A stretch of DNA of 64,000 bases from Chitinophagaceae bacterium. Lineage in GTDB: Bacteria > Bacteroidota > Bacteroidia > Chitinophagales > Chitinophagaceae. This document shows positions 36,974 to 46,624 of the stretch, piece by piece (position 1 is the first letter of the stretch; each line of letters opens with the position of its first letter). The translations under genes and the position numbers were made by a program. The stretch spans positions 1-64,000 of the forward strand of contig JADJOC010000010.1 of NCBI GenBank assembly GCA_016713965.1. The letters run 5' to 3'. The notes beneath the pieces are model-generated. The model worked only from the letters and a program-made list of their open reading frames with translations, was not told where the DNA came from and made no database searches.

Positions 36974-38058
36974 ATTTAGTATGTAATATCAATTTTATTT
37001 TGTATTTTTGCGTATGCAAAAAGATAAACTAAGTAGCAGTAAAGATGCCCAAGAAAAAGTACGGTTATTCGTGTTTGATTTTCTTAAAAAGAAAAAAGGT
37101 AGCCAGCAAGAATGCTCATTGCTTTATGGTTTAACCTTAAATGGGGTTCAAAAAATTTGGTATCGCTATAGGCAAAAAGGCAGTAGAGGTTTGGCATCAA
37201 AAAACGAGGAGTTCAAGGCGGTAAAAAATAAATGGCAAGCAGGCTGCCGAAGTAAGGCAGTTGGTGAAAGAGAAATTACCAGAACAATTAAAGCTATCTT
37301 TTGGGTTATGGACAAGAGAAGCAGTACAGCAATTGATACTGGAAAGATATGGTATAGAGTTAAGCCGTTGGCAAGTAGGCAGATATTTAAAGAGTTGGGG
37401 TTATACCCCTAAAAAGCCTATTACCAAAGCCTTTGAACAAAATCCTGAACGGGTAAAAGAATGGTTAGAGCAACAATACCCAGCCATTAAGAAAAGGGCG
37501 TTCAAAGAAAATGCAGTTATTTATTTTGAAGATGAGGTAGGTATGCGTAGCGACCATCAGGCAGGTAAAAGCTATGCACCCAAAGGAGAAACCCCTGTGA
37601 TAAAAAAACAGGACAACGATTTTCTTTAAACATGGTATCAGCCATTAGTAATAAAGGCCATGTAGAGTTTATGATACTGGATGGCACATTCAACGGAGGC
37701 GTATTTTTAGAATTTTTAGTGCAACTGGTAAAGTATAAACAACAAAAGATATTTTTGGTGGTAGATGGACATTCAGCACACAAAACCAAAGCGGTAAAAG
37801 CATGGTTAGAAGAAAACAAAGAAAGAATAGAATTATTTTTCTACCACCCTATAGCCCTGAATTAAATGCCCAAGAGTATGTAAATCAAGATTTAAAAACT
37901 AATGTAATTGGGAAGAAACGCCCTATTAATAAGGCTCAGATGAAAATGAACGTAGAAGAATTTATGAACAATCGAAAAAATGACAGAAAGCAGGTGCAAA
38001 AATACTTTCATGTAAGCCATGTACAGTATGCAGCATAGTGGTTTTATACATACTAAAT
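36974..38058 (+). mobile_element. IS630-like insertion sequence
   Basis: About 1.08 kb bounded by short inverted repeats ATTTAGTATGTA (36974-36985) and its complement (38047-38058). The left end follows TA, the target typical of IS630/Tc1 elements, but no clear duplicated TA was seen at the right. It contains one broken transposase. It stands between the LptD-like terminator and an SRPBCC gene. Confidence 0.65.
37014..38038 (+). pseudogene. IS630 family transposase, frameshifted
   Basis: Four pieces in different frames make a protein of about 340 residues. An N-terminal winged-helix pair (YGLTLNGVQKIWYRYRQKGS, then YGIELSRWQVGRYLKSWGY) is followed by the DDE domain: VIYFEDEVGMRSD, LVVDGHSAHKTKAV, and LPPYSPELNAQEYVNQDLK with the third acid. 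The frame changes are near 37245, 37625 and 37845. IS630 genes sometimes use programmed frameshifts, but three sites exceed that. Non-functional as sequenced. Confidence 0.7.
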
Positions 38059-38068
38059 GACTAAACGA

Positions 38069-38524
38069 TTAATATCTTGTTTCCACCAGTTTTTTTATCT
38101 CAATTAAAATTGGATTCCAACCTTCCCCATTATTATAAGCTTCTTTATATCTTCTTTCACCTTCAGCTACTGTACTGTAATCACCTTGTGTAACATTTAA
38201 TATAGTACAGCCATCTTCTTCAGATAATTCATAAGTTACGGTTAGGTAATTTTCAGAAATATCATCAATAGCAGAATTAGGATCGATGGTAGTATACATT
38301 AAAAATTTCTCCGGTTTAATTGCTATAATATTACCTTTCACAAAAATCATTTCTTTGCCTTTGTATTCGCCTTTCCATAATAAAGTGCTGCCTTCTTTCC
38401 AATCAGATACTGTTTCGCATCCAAACATATATTTTTTCGTTTTTTCAGGATTGATTAATGCATCCCAAACTTTAGTCACAGGCGCATTAATTGTAATCGT
38501 ATTTTTTACAAGTAATTTTTCCAT
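38069..38524 (-). CDS. SRPBCC/AHSA1 domain protein
   Basis: 151 residues with the START-like pattern of this family: ITINAPVTKVWDALINPEKT at the N-terminus, SDWKEGSTLLWKGEYKGKEM, then PEKFLMYTTID and a C-terminal long helix (GWNPILIEIKKLVETRY). These proteins form a helix-grip cavity for hydrophobic ligands; cellular roles vary and none can be assigned here. It ends about 10 bp from the IS630-like element, with no sign of damage. Confidence 0.8.
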   Translation of the reverse strand: MEKLLVKNTITINAPVTKVWDALINPEKTKKYMFGCETVSDWKEGSTLLWKGEYKGKEMIFVKGNIIAIKPEKFLMYTTIDPNSAIDDISENYLTVTYELSEEDGCTILNVTQGDYSTVAEGERRYKEAYNNGEGWNPILIEIKKLVETRY

Positions 38525-38648
38525 AATTATAATTATCGTTGTTGGTTATTTCGTTTTAATTTCTTTGTAATAGAAAAATTTAATGGTTATTATGAAAAAA
38601 AAAGCTTCATGTTAATGAAGCTCAGTAATTTTAAACGAACAAAGTTAT

Positions 38649-39149
38649 TTATATTTTTAAATCACCCTCTACACTTCCATCCATAGAATAGCCTGTAAGC
38701 GCTGCCACAGCTATTTTAATATTTGAAATTAATTTTCCATTTTTAGTATCCCAATAATGAGCGTTTTCAGGTTGTACTTTTATTAACGTAATATCCGGGT
38801 CATCTTTACCTTCTTCAAACCAGGCTTTTATTATTGGGTTCCATAGCTCATCTATTTTATTTTTATCAATTAAAATATTTGCTATACCTGTTAATGAAAG
38901 ATAATGCTGCTTTGCCGTATCTGCATACATTAAGTAGATTTGGTTATCTTCTTTTAACTGCATGTTCTTTAAACTTTCTTTATTGCTGAAAAACCATATT
39001 GTTCCATCATCTTCTACCTGTGACGTGCTCATTGGCCTGCTTACTATTTGTTTGCCATCATGTGTACAAAACATACACATTTTACCATCAGCTAATTCTT
39101 TTAATTTTTTAACTGCTTCATTGCCGGATAAATTTATTGCTTCTCCCAT
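38649..39149 (-). CDS. Pyridoxamine 5'-phosphate oxidase family protein (general stress protein 26-like)
   Basis: 166 residues. A split-barrel flavin-binding pattern is visible: DGKMCMFCTHDGKQIVSRPM, DDGTIWFFSNKESLKNMQL, QIYLMYADTAKQHYLSLTG, and the late WFEEGKDDPDITLIKVQPEN. This resembles the COG3871 group (general stress protein 26), which bind FMN or F420; the substrate is unknown. No signal peptide; cytoplasmic. It stands alone between the SRPBCC and S9 peptidase genes. Confidence 0.75.
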   Translation of the reverse strand: MGEAINLSGNEAVKKLKELADGKMCMFCTHDGKQIVSRPMSTSQVEDDGTIWFFSNKESLKNMQLKEDNQIYLMYADTAKQHYLSLTGIANILIDKNKIDELWNPIIKAWFEEGKDDPDITLIKVQPENAHYWDTKNGKLISNIKIAVAALTGYSMDGSVEGDLKI

Positions 39150-39323
39150 ATAATATATTTTATTATACAGAAATCACAAATTGTACCAATTCAAAAACGC
39201 TTAGTGATAAAGAATAATAGCTATAATATTTTATAAAAATGTAGAAATTTATACTCAATCACCTGCCTCATTACTACTTAGCACGGCGGCCAGCCGCGGT
39301 TGGTGTTCGCACCAACAGCAAAA

Positions 39324-41264
39324 TTATTTCAATAAATATTCTTTCACGAACGCAACTGTACTATACAATTGAAAATCCTGGTTATTCTTTTTTCTAAATC
39401 CATGCCCTTCATCATTAGCCATAAGGTACCATACTGTTTTCCCATTCTTCTTTATTCTATCTACCATTTGTTCCGCTTCAGTGTATGGTACCCTGGGATC
39501 ATTTTTTCCTTGGATAATGAATAAAGGCTTTGTAATTTTTTGTGTATTATTCAGGGGTGCAATCCGTTCAAAAAAAGATGCCATAGCAGTATCTCTTTCA
39601 TCGCCATATTCTACTCTTCTTAAATCCCGGCGGTAACTTTCAGTATTTTTTAGAAAAGTATTAAAATTGCTAATACCAACAATATCTACCGCACAGCGGA
39701 TCTTATCATTGTAATGTACAGCACATGCTAAAGTCATATAACCGCCATAGCTGCCACCTGTAATCATTATCCGTGAGGCATCCAACCCTGGTTGTTGTTC
39801 TATCCAGTCAAGTAATGCCCCAATATCTTTTACGCTTTCTTCCCTTTTTATACCGTTATCCAGGTCGGTAAATGTTTTGCCATATCCTGTACTACCACGA
39901 ACGTTTGGATAAATAATGCAAACACCCAGCTCATTAAGGTAATAATTGCCCGAGCCGATAAATTGTGGTAATGATTGTCCTTCAGGGCCGCCATGAATAT
40001 TTATTATCACAGGTCTTTTGCCGGTAAATTTTTTGCTGGCTTTGTATAAAAAGCCTGAAATTTCCAATCCGTCAAAACTTTTCCATTTTATTAATGCAGG
40101 TGATTCAATGCCAGACAAATTCATACCGCCCAGTTCACTTTCTGTCCACCTTGTAAGTTTTTTAGCAGCTACATTCCATTCATAAACATCAGCGCTGCTG
40201 GCAGCAGTAATAAAAGTAATGGCTAATGATTTATTATCGTTATGCCATTTTATATTGTTTATTACACCAACGGGGATCGCAGTAACAGGATTGTATTTTT
40301 TTGTAAGTAAATCCTGGATATATAATTTGGATATTCCGGCTTCATTAGTAGTAAATGCGGCTGTTTTGCCATCTTTTGTTATTTGATAATTATCAATTCC
40401 CCAATTAATACCTTTGGTTATATAAGAGATTTTTTTAGTAGATATGTCTGCTTGTACAGGCTGTGCAAATTCGCTCCCATTATTAGTAAAAATAAAAACA
40501 GACTTTTTATTTTTACTGAATTTAATTCCTGAAAATATAGCTCTTTCATTTTCTTCCGGTAGAAATTTAGTCAGCTTGTTTCCAGCCACATCATATATCC
40601 ATACCGAACTTTCATTGATTGAAACTCCATTGGTAAGCAATACGTATTTTTCATCTTCACTCCAATCGTTAATACTCCAGCCACCCCCTTGCAACTCTAT
40701 AATTCTTTTATCTGAAGAAGGTTGTAGCGGGTCCATAAGATATATATCCCTGTCGGTGCCATTTCTCCTTGTGCTGGTGTAAATTATTTTCGTTCCTTTT
40801 TTATTCCACGTAATATTCCCATTTTGCGTTTTACCGCCATCGGTCAGCAAGGTGTTGGTTGCTGTAGCTACATCATACCGGTATATTTGTGCAAATTCGT
40901 TTCCGCCAACATCCTTTGTAAATAAAAAATAGTTGCCTTTAGCAGGTTCAAAACTTGCATTGCCAACCGGCTCATTAAAGAAGGTAATTTGTTTTCTGTC
41001 ACCACCCGGCATTTTTACCCGGTGCAGTTGGGCTGCGTTGCCAAAACGGGTAGTAATGAGCATTTGTTTTTCCACGGGATGCCATGTTACTATGCCTGCT
41101 GCCCTTGCATCTGTATAAGGTTTTACTTCTTCTACAATGCTATATGGCAGGGTGGGAATGCCATCTATCACAAGATTTCCGGGTATTGGAATAGTTTTAA
41201 TCTGTTGGGCATTACCAGTAACGCAACAAAGTACAGTAGACAATAAAATGAAAAGCAATTTCAT
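39324..41264 (-). CDS. S9 family prolyl oligopeptidase-like peptidase, secreted
   Basis: 646 residues. The signal peptide (residues 1-19) indicates export. An N-terminal beta-propeller (GKTQNGNITWNKKGTKIIYT, ISKLYIQDLL) precedes an alpha/beta-hydrolase domain: oxyanion region NIHGGPEGQ, nucleophile Ser in GGSYGGYM near residue 504, Asp in QGKNDPRVPYTEAEQM and His in NDEGHGFRKK. The family cleaves short peptides, many as dipeptidyl or acylaminoacyl peptidases. Its exact specificity is not visible. Monocistronic, no breaks. Confidence 0.9.
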   Translation of the reverse strand: MKLLFILLSTVLCCVTGNAQQIKTIPIPGNLVIDGIPTLPYSIVEEVKPYTDARAAGIVTWHPVEKQMLITTRFGNAAQLHRVKMPGGDRKQITFFNEPVGNASFEPAKGNYFLFTKDVGGNEFAQIYRYDVATATNTLLTDGGKTQNGNITWNKKGTKIIYTSTRRNGTDRDIYLMDPLQPSSDKRIIELQGGGWSINDWSEDEKYVLLTNGVSINESSVWIYDVAGNKLTKFLPEENERAIFSGIKFSKNKKSVFIFTNNGSEFAQPVQADISTKKISYITKGINWGIDNYQITKDGKTAAFTTNEAGISKLYIQDLLTKKYNPVTAIPVGVINNIKWHNDNKSLAITFITAASSADVYEWNVAAKKLTRWTESELGGMNLSGIESPALIKWKSFDGLEISGFLYKASKKFTGKRPVIINIHGGPEGQSLPQFIGSGNYYLNELGVCIIYPNVRGSTGYGKTFTDLDNGIKREESVKDIGALLDWIEQQPGLDASRIMITGGSYGGYMTLACAVHYNDKIRCAVDIVGISNFNTFLKNTESYRRDLRRVEYGDERDTAMASFFERIAPLNNTQKITKPLFIIQGKNDPRVPYTEAEQMVDRIKKNGKTVWYLMANDEGHGFRKKNNQDFQLYSTVAFVKEYLLK

Positions 41265-41315
41265 TATTTTAAGTTTAAATGATAGTTATAATTAATTCCA
41301 GCTATAGTAGTTTTT

Positions 41316-42014
41316 CTATTTTAAATCAAGCCAAATCATTGCATCCAGTATTTTATCAGGAACTGATGTAGTATCTTTTTCTACCTTGCTGGATAAGTAA
41401 ATACTTTCTTTGGATGTAAAAAATACTTTTTCTACACTAACATGGCTTACCGTAAGCGAATATGGTTTAAATAAGGTATTAAAATCAGTTGCTAATTTTG
41501 ACTCCAATAAAAATGCTGACGCTGATTTATTATTTAAAAACACTATTTCATTATCTGATGCTTTAGCTTTTCCTCCAAATTTTTTTGTGTATTCATTGGT
41601 AATATCAATAGCAAGATCACCAGTGGAAACTAATCTTCCTATATATACGGAACGTAAAGAATCAAACGGAAAATCTTTTGCGGCCACCGGTAAAATTTTA
41701 GCCATTTCGTTCATGCGTTGCTGGTAAGATAATTTTTCTTTATCATTGCTGATTGCCATCACTATTTCCCCGTCTTCTTTATTTTCCGAAAAATTACAAA
41801 TAAAGCCAGAGGTGTCTTTGTCTGTAATCATAAAATAAGCTTTTGCTCTCTTCGTATATGCAGAGCCGGTAATTTCATCTGTTACGTCTTTACTGCCAAT
41901 GTATGTGCCAGGGCTGCTGGCAGCAGGTTCAGTGCGGACTGTTTTTTTTGTATCGCCTGTACAGGAAAGGATGAAAATGCTTAGTAATAACGTAGATAAT
42001 AGTTTTAATTTCAT
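41316..42014 (-). CDS. Unknown lipoprotein, 232 residues
   Basis: The start at MKLKLLSTLLLSIFILSCTG gives a lipobox with Cys18; the upstream reading with MCGDAIQ lacks sense as a signal. After a Ser/Pro linker the mature part is mixed alpha/beta (KRAKAYFMITDKDTSGFICN, FPFDSLRSVYIGRLVSTGDL) and ends ILDAMIWLDLK. No family was recognised. It is separated from the S9 peptidase by about 50 bp in the same direction, possibly one transcript. Confidence 0.65.
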   Translation of the reverse strand: MKLKLLSTLLLSIFILSCTGDTKKTVRTEPAASSPGTYIGSKDVTDEITGSAYTKRAKAYFMITDKDTSGFICNFSENKEDGEIVMAISNDKEKLSYQQRMNEMAKILPVAAKDFPFDSLRSVYIGRLVSTGDLAIDITNEYTKKFGGKAKASDNEIVFLNNKSASAFLLESKLATDFNTLFKPYSLTVSHVSVEKVFFTSKESIYLSSKVEKDTTSVPDKILDAMIWLDLK

Positions 42015-42080
42015 ATTTTTTGGTTGTATAGCATCACCACACATTTAATTGATTGCTGTGTCTAAAAAGTAATTAATATT

Positions 42081-42527
42081 TTACTCAATATAAAAAATTT
42101 TGTCGTAAGGAAATTCATTGCATTTAATACTATCACTAGCCTCATCATAAGAAATAGATAAGCCAATATTTTTTTTAAATTTCTTTTTGATCGTAAGTGT
42201 TTTTTTATTTTCTTTTAATTCGATATAAATTGTATGATTACCTTTTGGTATATTATCCAATATAATTTCATGAGAACCTTGCCCATCTGAATCATCCGTA
42301 ATTAATTTATCAAAGATAACGGTATCATCTAGTTTTACCAGGTATGAATTTTCTAATTTTACCCTGTTTTTATCCGGGAATTGTACAGAAAAACTTACCG
42401 TTAATTTTAGAGTATGTTTAGCCATTCCTTTATTTCGGCTACTTGCACAAGCGTGTAAAAACATAATAACTATTACTGCAATAGTTGCATTTTTATATAC
42501 CCGGGTACAATTTGCGAATTTATTCAT
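42081..42527 (-). CDS. Unknown lipoprotein, 148 residues
   Basis: The N-terminus IAVIVIMFLHACASSRNKG contains a lipobox, with a longer than usual leader before it. The mature part is all-beta in character (LTVSFSVQFPDKNRVKLENS, GNHTIYIELKENKKTLTIKK), a small immunoglobulin-like or carboxypeptidase-regulatory-like sandwich. No family was identified. Probably anchored in a membrane facing the periplasm. Confidence 0.6.
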   Translation of the reverse strand: MNKFANCTRVYKNATIAVIVIMFLHACASSRNKGMAKHTLKLTVSFSVQFPDKNRVKLENSYLVKLDDTVIFDKLITDDSDGQGSHEIILDNIPKGNHTIYIELKENKKTLTIKKKFKKNIGLSISYDEASDSIKCNEFPYDKIFYIE

Positions 42528-42606
42528 GATAATTATTCAGTTATTAATAAAGTAATTCAAGGTGCTAATTGATATAAATAATTGTTTAATAAATAATGAC
42601 TAATTT

Positions 42607-43484
42607 TTACTCCGGTAAAATTAGATGAATATGTCCCGGGAGTATTTTGGCAGTAATATTTTTTATTTTGCCCATATATTCTCCATCAATCTGGAAAGGA
42701 ACTTTTCTTGTAGTCTTTATTTCTACTGATGTAGAAGGAAATATTTCTATATGCTTTGGATTAAAAATACCTGGTTTAAACAACATTTTAAATAAAGCCC
42801 ATAAAGATAACCTGCGAACAATTATTACTTCAAAAAAGCCATCATCCAGCTGCCCTTGCGGGTTAATTACAGCTCCGGTTCCGTACATGCTGGCATTTGC
42901 CAATACTACCATAAAAGCGTTTCTTCTTACCATTACTTCTTTGGTGTGGATAGTAACCAGCATTTTTTGTTTATGCCACAAAGTTTTCAGTATCACTTTT
43001 GCATACCCCATTTTACCTCTTAATTTACCTTCATCAAAATGTTTAATCAGCTGGGCGTTAAGGCCAATATCGCTTAAGTGCAGGCAAATGTTTTTATCAT
43101 TTATTCCAATTAAATCACATGATTTTACTTTTCCATTTTCTATTATTGATAATGCCTCTTCGGGGATATTGGAAATACCTAATTCTTTAGCCATTCCATT
43201 AGCAGATCCGCCTGGTAAAATCCCTAAAGGCATCCCTGTGCCGACCAGGATATTTGCTATCATGGTTACAGTACCATCGCCACCTACTGCAATTACTTTG
43301 TCAGCAGCAGATTGTGTGATATATGCTTTTATTTCTTTGGCATCAAACTTTTCCGGAAGTAAAAAAAATCCAGCAAAAAACCTTTTTCAAAAAAATAGTT
43401 ATCAATATTCTCTTTCCATGAGCTATTATTGCTTGTGCCTGCACCAGGATTGATAATAAATAATAATTTTTGGTTGTTGGCCAT
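42607..43484 (-). CDS. Diacylglycerol/sphingosine kinase-type lipid kinase (one frameshift)
   Basis: The start at 43484 reads MANNQKLLFIINPGAGTSNN, the nucleotide-binding beginning of the DAGK catalytic domain. The second frame carries KVIAVGGDGTVTMIANIL (the GGDGT motif near residue 66) and GILPGGSANGMAKEL, then FQIDGEYMG near the end. Repaired length about 292 residues. The break is in the T run near 43380; seven Ts would restore FFAGFFLLPEKFD. It phosphorylates a lipid such as diacylglycerol using ATP at the membrane face. It is divergent from an APP1-type phosphatase, whose reaction is the reverse type. Confidence 0.8.
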
Positions 43485-43513
43485 TTAAATAAATTTACAA
43501 TTATAAAACAAAT

Positions 43514-44560
43514 ATGGCAGATACCCATACCTCATTTATTGTAAAGATCAGGCATTTCTTTTTAAGGTTGTTCAGGCTAAATACTTTTCCTGTAATAAAA
43601 CTGTATCCTGGTTTTGGTAATAAGTCACAATGCTATTTATACGGGCATGTATTGGCGGTAAGCCCAAAGTTAAGAAACAGGCATCGTAATAATTTTTTAT
43701 TAAACACGTTGGCTTTGTTACGGTTATTTATGGTGAGGCCTATAGCTGGTGCCGAACTCCGGTTAACATACAATCACAAAACATATTTTGCCGTTTCGCA
43801 GGATGACGGATTTTTTAAATTTGAATGGGATGTGGAAGTGCAATTGCCTGGTAATTTTACAGCATTGGTTTCTCTCCTTGTAAAAAATACCACAAATGTT
43901 ATAACCACAGCACAAACCAGTATAAATATACCTGATGCCGGCCAGTTTATTTTTATATCAGATATTGATGATACTTTCCTGGTTTCACATTCTGGTAACT
44001 TACGTAAACGGTTATACGTTTTACTGACAAAAAATGCACACAGCCGCAAACCTTTTGAGGGCGTGGTAAATCATTACAACCTGCTAAGTATGTCTGGTGT
44101 TGATGAAGGTAAAAGCGCCCATCCTTTTTTTTATGTATCCAGCAGCGAATGGAATTTGTATGACTATATTAAAGAGTTTTCCCGGCAAAATAAATTGCCT
44201 GAAGGGGTTTATTTATTGAACCAGTTAAAAAGAATTTCGCAGGTATTTAAAACCGGCCAAAACAACCATAGTACAAAGTTTATGCGGATTGTAAGAATTT
44301 TAGAAGCCTATCCGGAGCAGCAATTTGTATTGCTGGGGGATGATTCGCAGGAAGATCCAAATATTTATGCCTCGGTAGTATCGCATTTTCCTGGTAAAAT
44401 ATTTAGCGTGTATATCCGCCAAGTGCGTAATATGCCCAAAATTCATGTGCAGGAGCGTATTAAACAGATGGAAACTGCAGGGGTATTTTGCTGTTATTTT
44501 AAACATAGTGCCGAAGCAGTAATACATTCCAGAACAATAGGATTAATTACTCATGTGTAA
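43514..44560 (+). CDS. APP1-type phosphatidate phosphatase domain protein (DUF2183)
   Basis: 348 residues. The central SDIDDTFL near residue 150 is the DxDxT nucleophile motif of HAD-like lipid phosphatases. GVDEGKSAHPFFYVSSSEWN carries the conserved Ser-Ser region and FVLLGDDSQEDPNIYASVV the downstream Asp pair. The yeast member APP1 removes phosphate from phosphatidate to give diacylglycerol. An N-terminal segment of about 140 residues (IAGAELRLTYNHKTYFAV) looks like a beta-sandwich. The start codon lies 30 bp from the lipid kinase start on the other strand, so they share a control region. Confidence 0.85.
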   Translation: MADTHTSFIVKIRHFFLRLFRLNTFPVIKLYPGFGNKSQCYLYGHVLAVSPKLRNRHRNNFLLNTLALLRLFMVRPIAGAELRLTYNHKTYFAVSQDDGFFKFEWDVEVQLPGNFTALVSLLVKNTTNVITTAQTSINIPDAGQFIFISDIDDTFLVSHSGNLRKRLYVLLTKNAHSRKPFEGVVNHYNLLSMSGVDEGKSAHPFFYVSSSEWNLYDYIKEFSRQNKLPEGVYLLNQLKRISQVFKTGQNNHSTKFMRIVRILEAYPEQQFVLLGDDSQEDPNIYASVVSHFPGKIFSVYIRQVRNMPKIHVQERIKQMETAGVFCCYFKHSAEAVIHSRTIGLITHV

Positions 44561-44616
44561 GGTATATAATTAATTTATACCAGGTTAAGTGTTACTATTA
44601 TCCTGTAAACTTGTTC

Positions 44617-44651
44617 TCTTATTATTTATTCTTTCAAAAGAAATAATAAGA
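44617..44651. terminator. Candidate bidirectional terminator
   Basis: TCTTATTATTT and AAATAATAAGA form an 11-bp AT-rich stem with a 13-nt loop between two convergent genes. Confidence 0.4.
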
Positions 44652-44702
44652 TTAATTAACATGCGTAGTTTTATTAAACTTGGTAATTTTAATACCCGGG
44701 CA

Positions 44703-45275
44703 TTATTTTTCAGGCGCTGCTTTTAATTTAGTTTTATCAAAATCATTTATTATTTCACCCCATTCAAGGCCCCACTTTTCCTGTTTCGCCAGATAGCCAC
44801 CTTCTGTACTTGTATCTTCGTTATTGATATATCCAATTAAATGCTGTTGATCATACAGCAAACTTTCATTTAATTTTAATTGTACATTTTTTCCCTTAAT
44901 TAAATTATCTAAAACTTTTACTTTATCAGCGGCGGTGTACATATCCTCAAAAACATCCAATAATATAAGTGTAGTATCCTTATAATATAAATCAGTAACA
45001 GTTGGTTTTTGACAACAACCTCCATTCCAGATAACCCGTATTTTAAGCAGCTTTGTGTCGTAATAATATATATAATACCACCCGCTTGTTTCATCTTCAC
45101 CCTGTTCAGTCATATAAGTTTTTATAATATTTTTTTGCTTTTCAAATTTTTGAATAATAGCCTTTCTTTTATTAGAAAATTCTATACTATCCAATAGTAT
45201 TTTTTGTTGCGCCTGTATTATTGTATAACTAAAAATCAAAACAATAATTAAGAATAATCTTTTTTGTTTTTTCAT
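44703..45275 (-). CDS. Unknown secreted protein, 190 residues
   Basis: A signal peptide (residues 1-22, LFLIIVLIFSYTIIQAQ) precedes a mature domain with SGWYYIYYYDTKLLKIRVIW, NGGCCQKPTVTDLYYKD and LLYDQQHLIGYINNED. The tyrosine-rich beta-strands and a Cys-Cys pair are notable. No family was recognised. Isolated, convergent with the APP1-type gene. Confidence 0.65.
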   Translation of the reverse strand: MKKQKRLFLIIVLIFSYTIIQAQQKILLDSIEFSNKRKAIIQKFEKQKNIIKTYMTEQGEDETSGWYYIYYYDTKLLKIRVIWNGGCCQKPTVTDLYYKDTTLILLDVFEDMYTAADKVKVLDNLIKGKNVQLKLNESLLYDQQHLIGYINNEDTSTEGGYLAKQEKWGLEWGEIINDFDKTKLKAAPEK

Positions 45276-45416
45276 AAATTATTTATTCATTTATAAATGT
45301 AATAACTATTTACTATAGTAGTTTAATTTTATTATGTAAGCTATTGATTGTTAATAATTTTATTTCTTAATTTTTTTTAAAAAAATTCTTTGGTATTTTT
45401 AATAAAATTAGCATCA

Positions 45417-46589
45417 ATGAAGAAAACTATACAACTTTCTAAAAAAGAGCTAATCACCATTGTTTGGCAAATCGATTGTAAATTCAGGGAGCATGAAGGA
45501 CCTTCTCCTGGAATAAAATGGAATTCTTATCTGGGCAATTATGAAATATTAGCAGCATCAGTTTTTCGTGTTACCAGCCAGCTCGGGCTTCCTAAAAATG
45601 TTGGCAGCAGGCCATTGCGGGATATTTTATATTACCAGCTTGTTGATAAGAGCTACCAGCTTTACTTTATAGATGCCTGCTATTTATACATTCACGGTAC
45701 AATACGGCAGGAATACCTGGAAAAAGCAAACCCTTGCGAATATCAAATGAGTAGTCCGCTAATGATTAGCATGTTTGAGGTAGCTGATAAATTATATGTG
45801 CATGGAAATGCTAAGGAAGCAAAAGAAATTTTACAGCCTTTATTTTATAATGCAAAAAAATATAACCTGCCAAAAACAAATTTAAAATTATATGCTGGCA
45901 TCTGTCTCGCATTTGGAAAAGTAAAAATGCAATTGGGCGATAAAGAAAAAACTGGTGGAGCACTTAATTTAGCTTTATGTGCTTTAGAATCATTTTTAGA
46001 ATTAAAAGAGCAAAAAGGAATTACAGAATCATACCAGCTTTTAGGAATTATCTACAGGCAAATGGAACAGTTTACCATTGCAATTCAATACTATGAAAAA
46101 GTACTTGACTTAACAAAAAATGACAATAACTTACAATTCAGGAATTACCATACCATGCATGATTTAGCGGTCAGTCATTTTTTACTTGCGGAAAAAACAG
46201 GAAACTCTAATTTTTTTACACACTCATCTGTTGCTTTTCAAATTTCGAATAATTATTTTTACAGCTGGAACCGGATTTTTATCCATAGCATCTATCAGGT
46301 TAGCCGAATATCATATCAAACAGGAGCAATTTCAACAGGCTCACCAATTGCTTGATCCATTTGAAGATGCATTGGAATTTACAAGATTGCAGCTTCCGCA
46401 TCAAATGCTCTTTTTAGAATTAATGCAGAACGGTATTTTAAATCAGGTAATATGGAAAAAGGTATGAAATATCTTAAGACCGGGATGCAATTCAGCCAGC
46501 GGGAAGCATATCAGTACCAGGCGGAATTATGCAGCAGGTTATACGACAAATACCAAAAATTTTCACCCGGTAGTGAGGAGTTTTTCTAA
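45417..46589 (+). CDS. Helical repeat (TPR-like) protein (two frameshifts)
   Basis: Three successive frames join into about 390 residues starting MKKTIQLSKKELITIVWQID. The body shows paired helices with TPR spacing: ITESYQLLGIIYRQMEQFTI, AIQYYEKVLDLTKNDN, RLAEYHIKQEQFQQAHQLLD, MEKGMKYLKTGMQFSQREAY. No signal peptide, so likely cytoplasmic; such repeats mediate protein contacts. The breaks near 46280 (T run) and 46424 (A pair) are each cured by one added base. It precedes the symporter gene by 35 bp and may share its transcript. Confidence 0.6.
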
Positions 46590-46624
46590 CGAGTAAAATA
46601 TAGAAATAACCGTAACCCTTACTG

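Noticed and set aside
37014..38038. Programmed frameshifting in the IS630-like transposase
   Set aside because: Three separate frame changes are needed, more than the single site used by such elements, so a broken gene is simpler.
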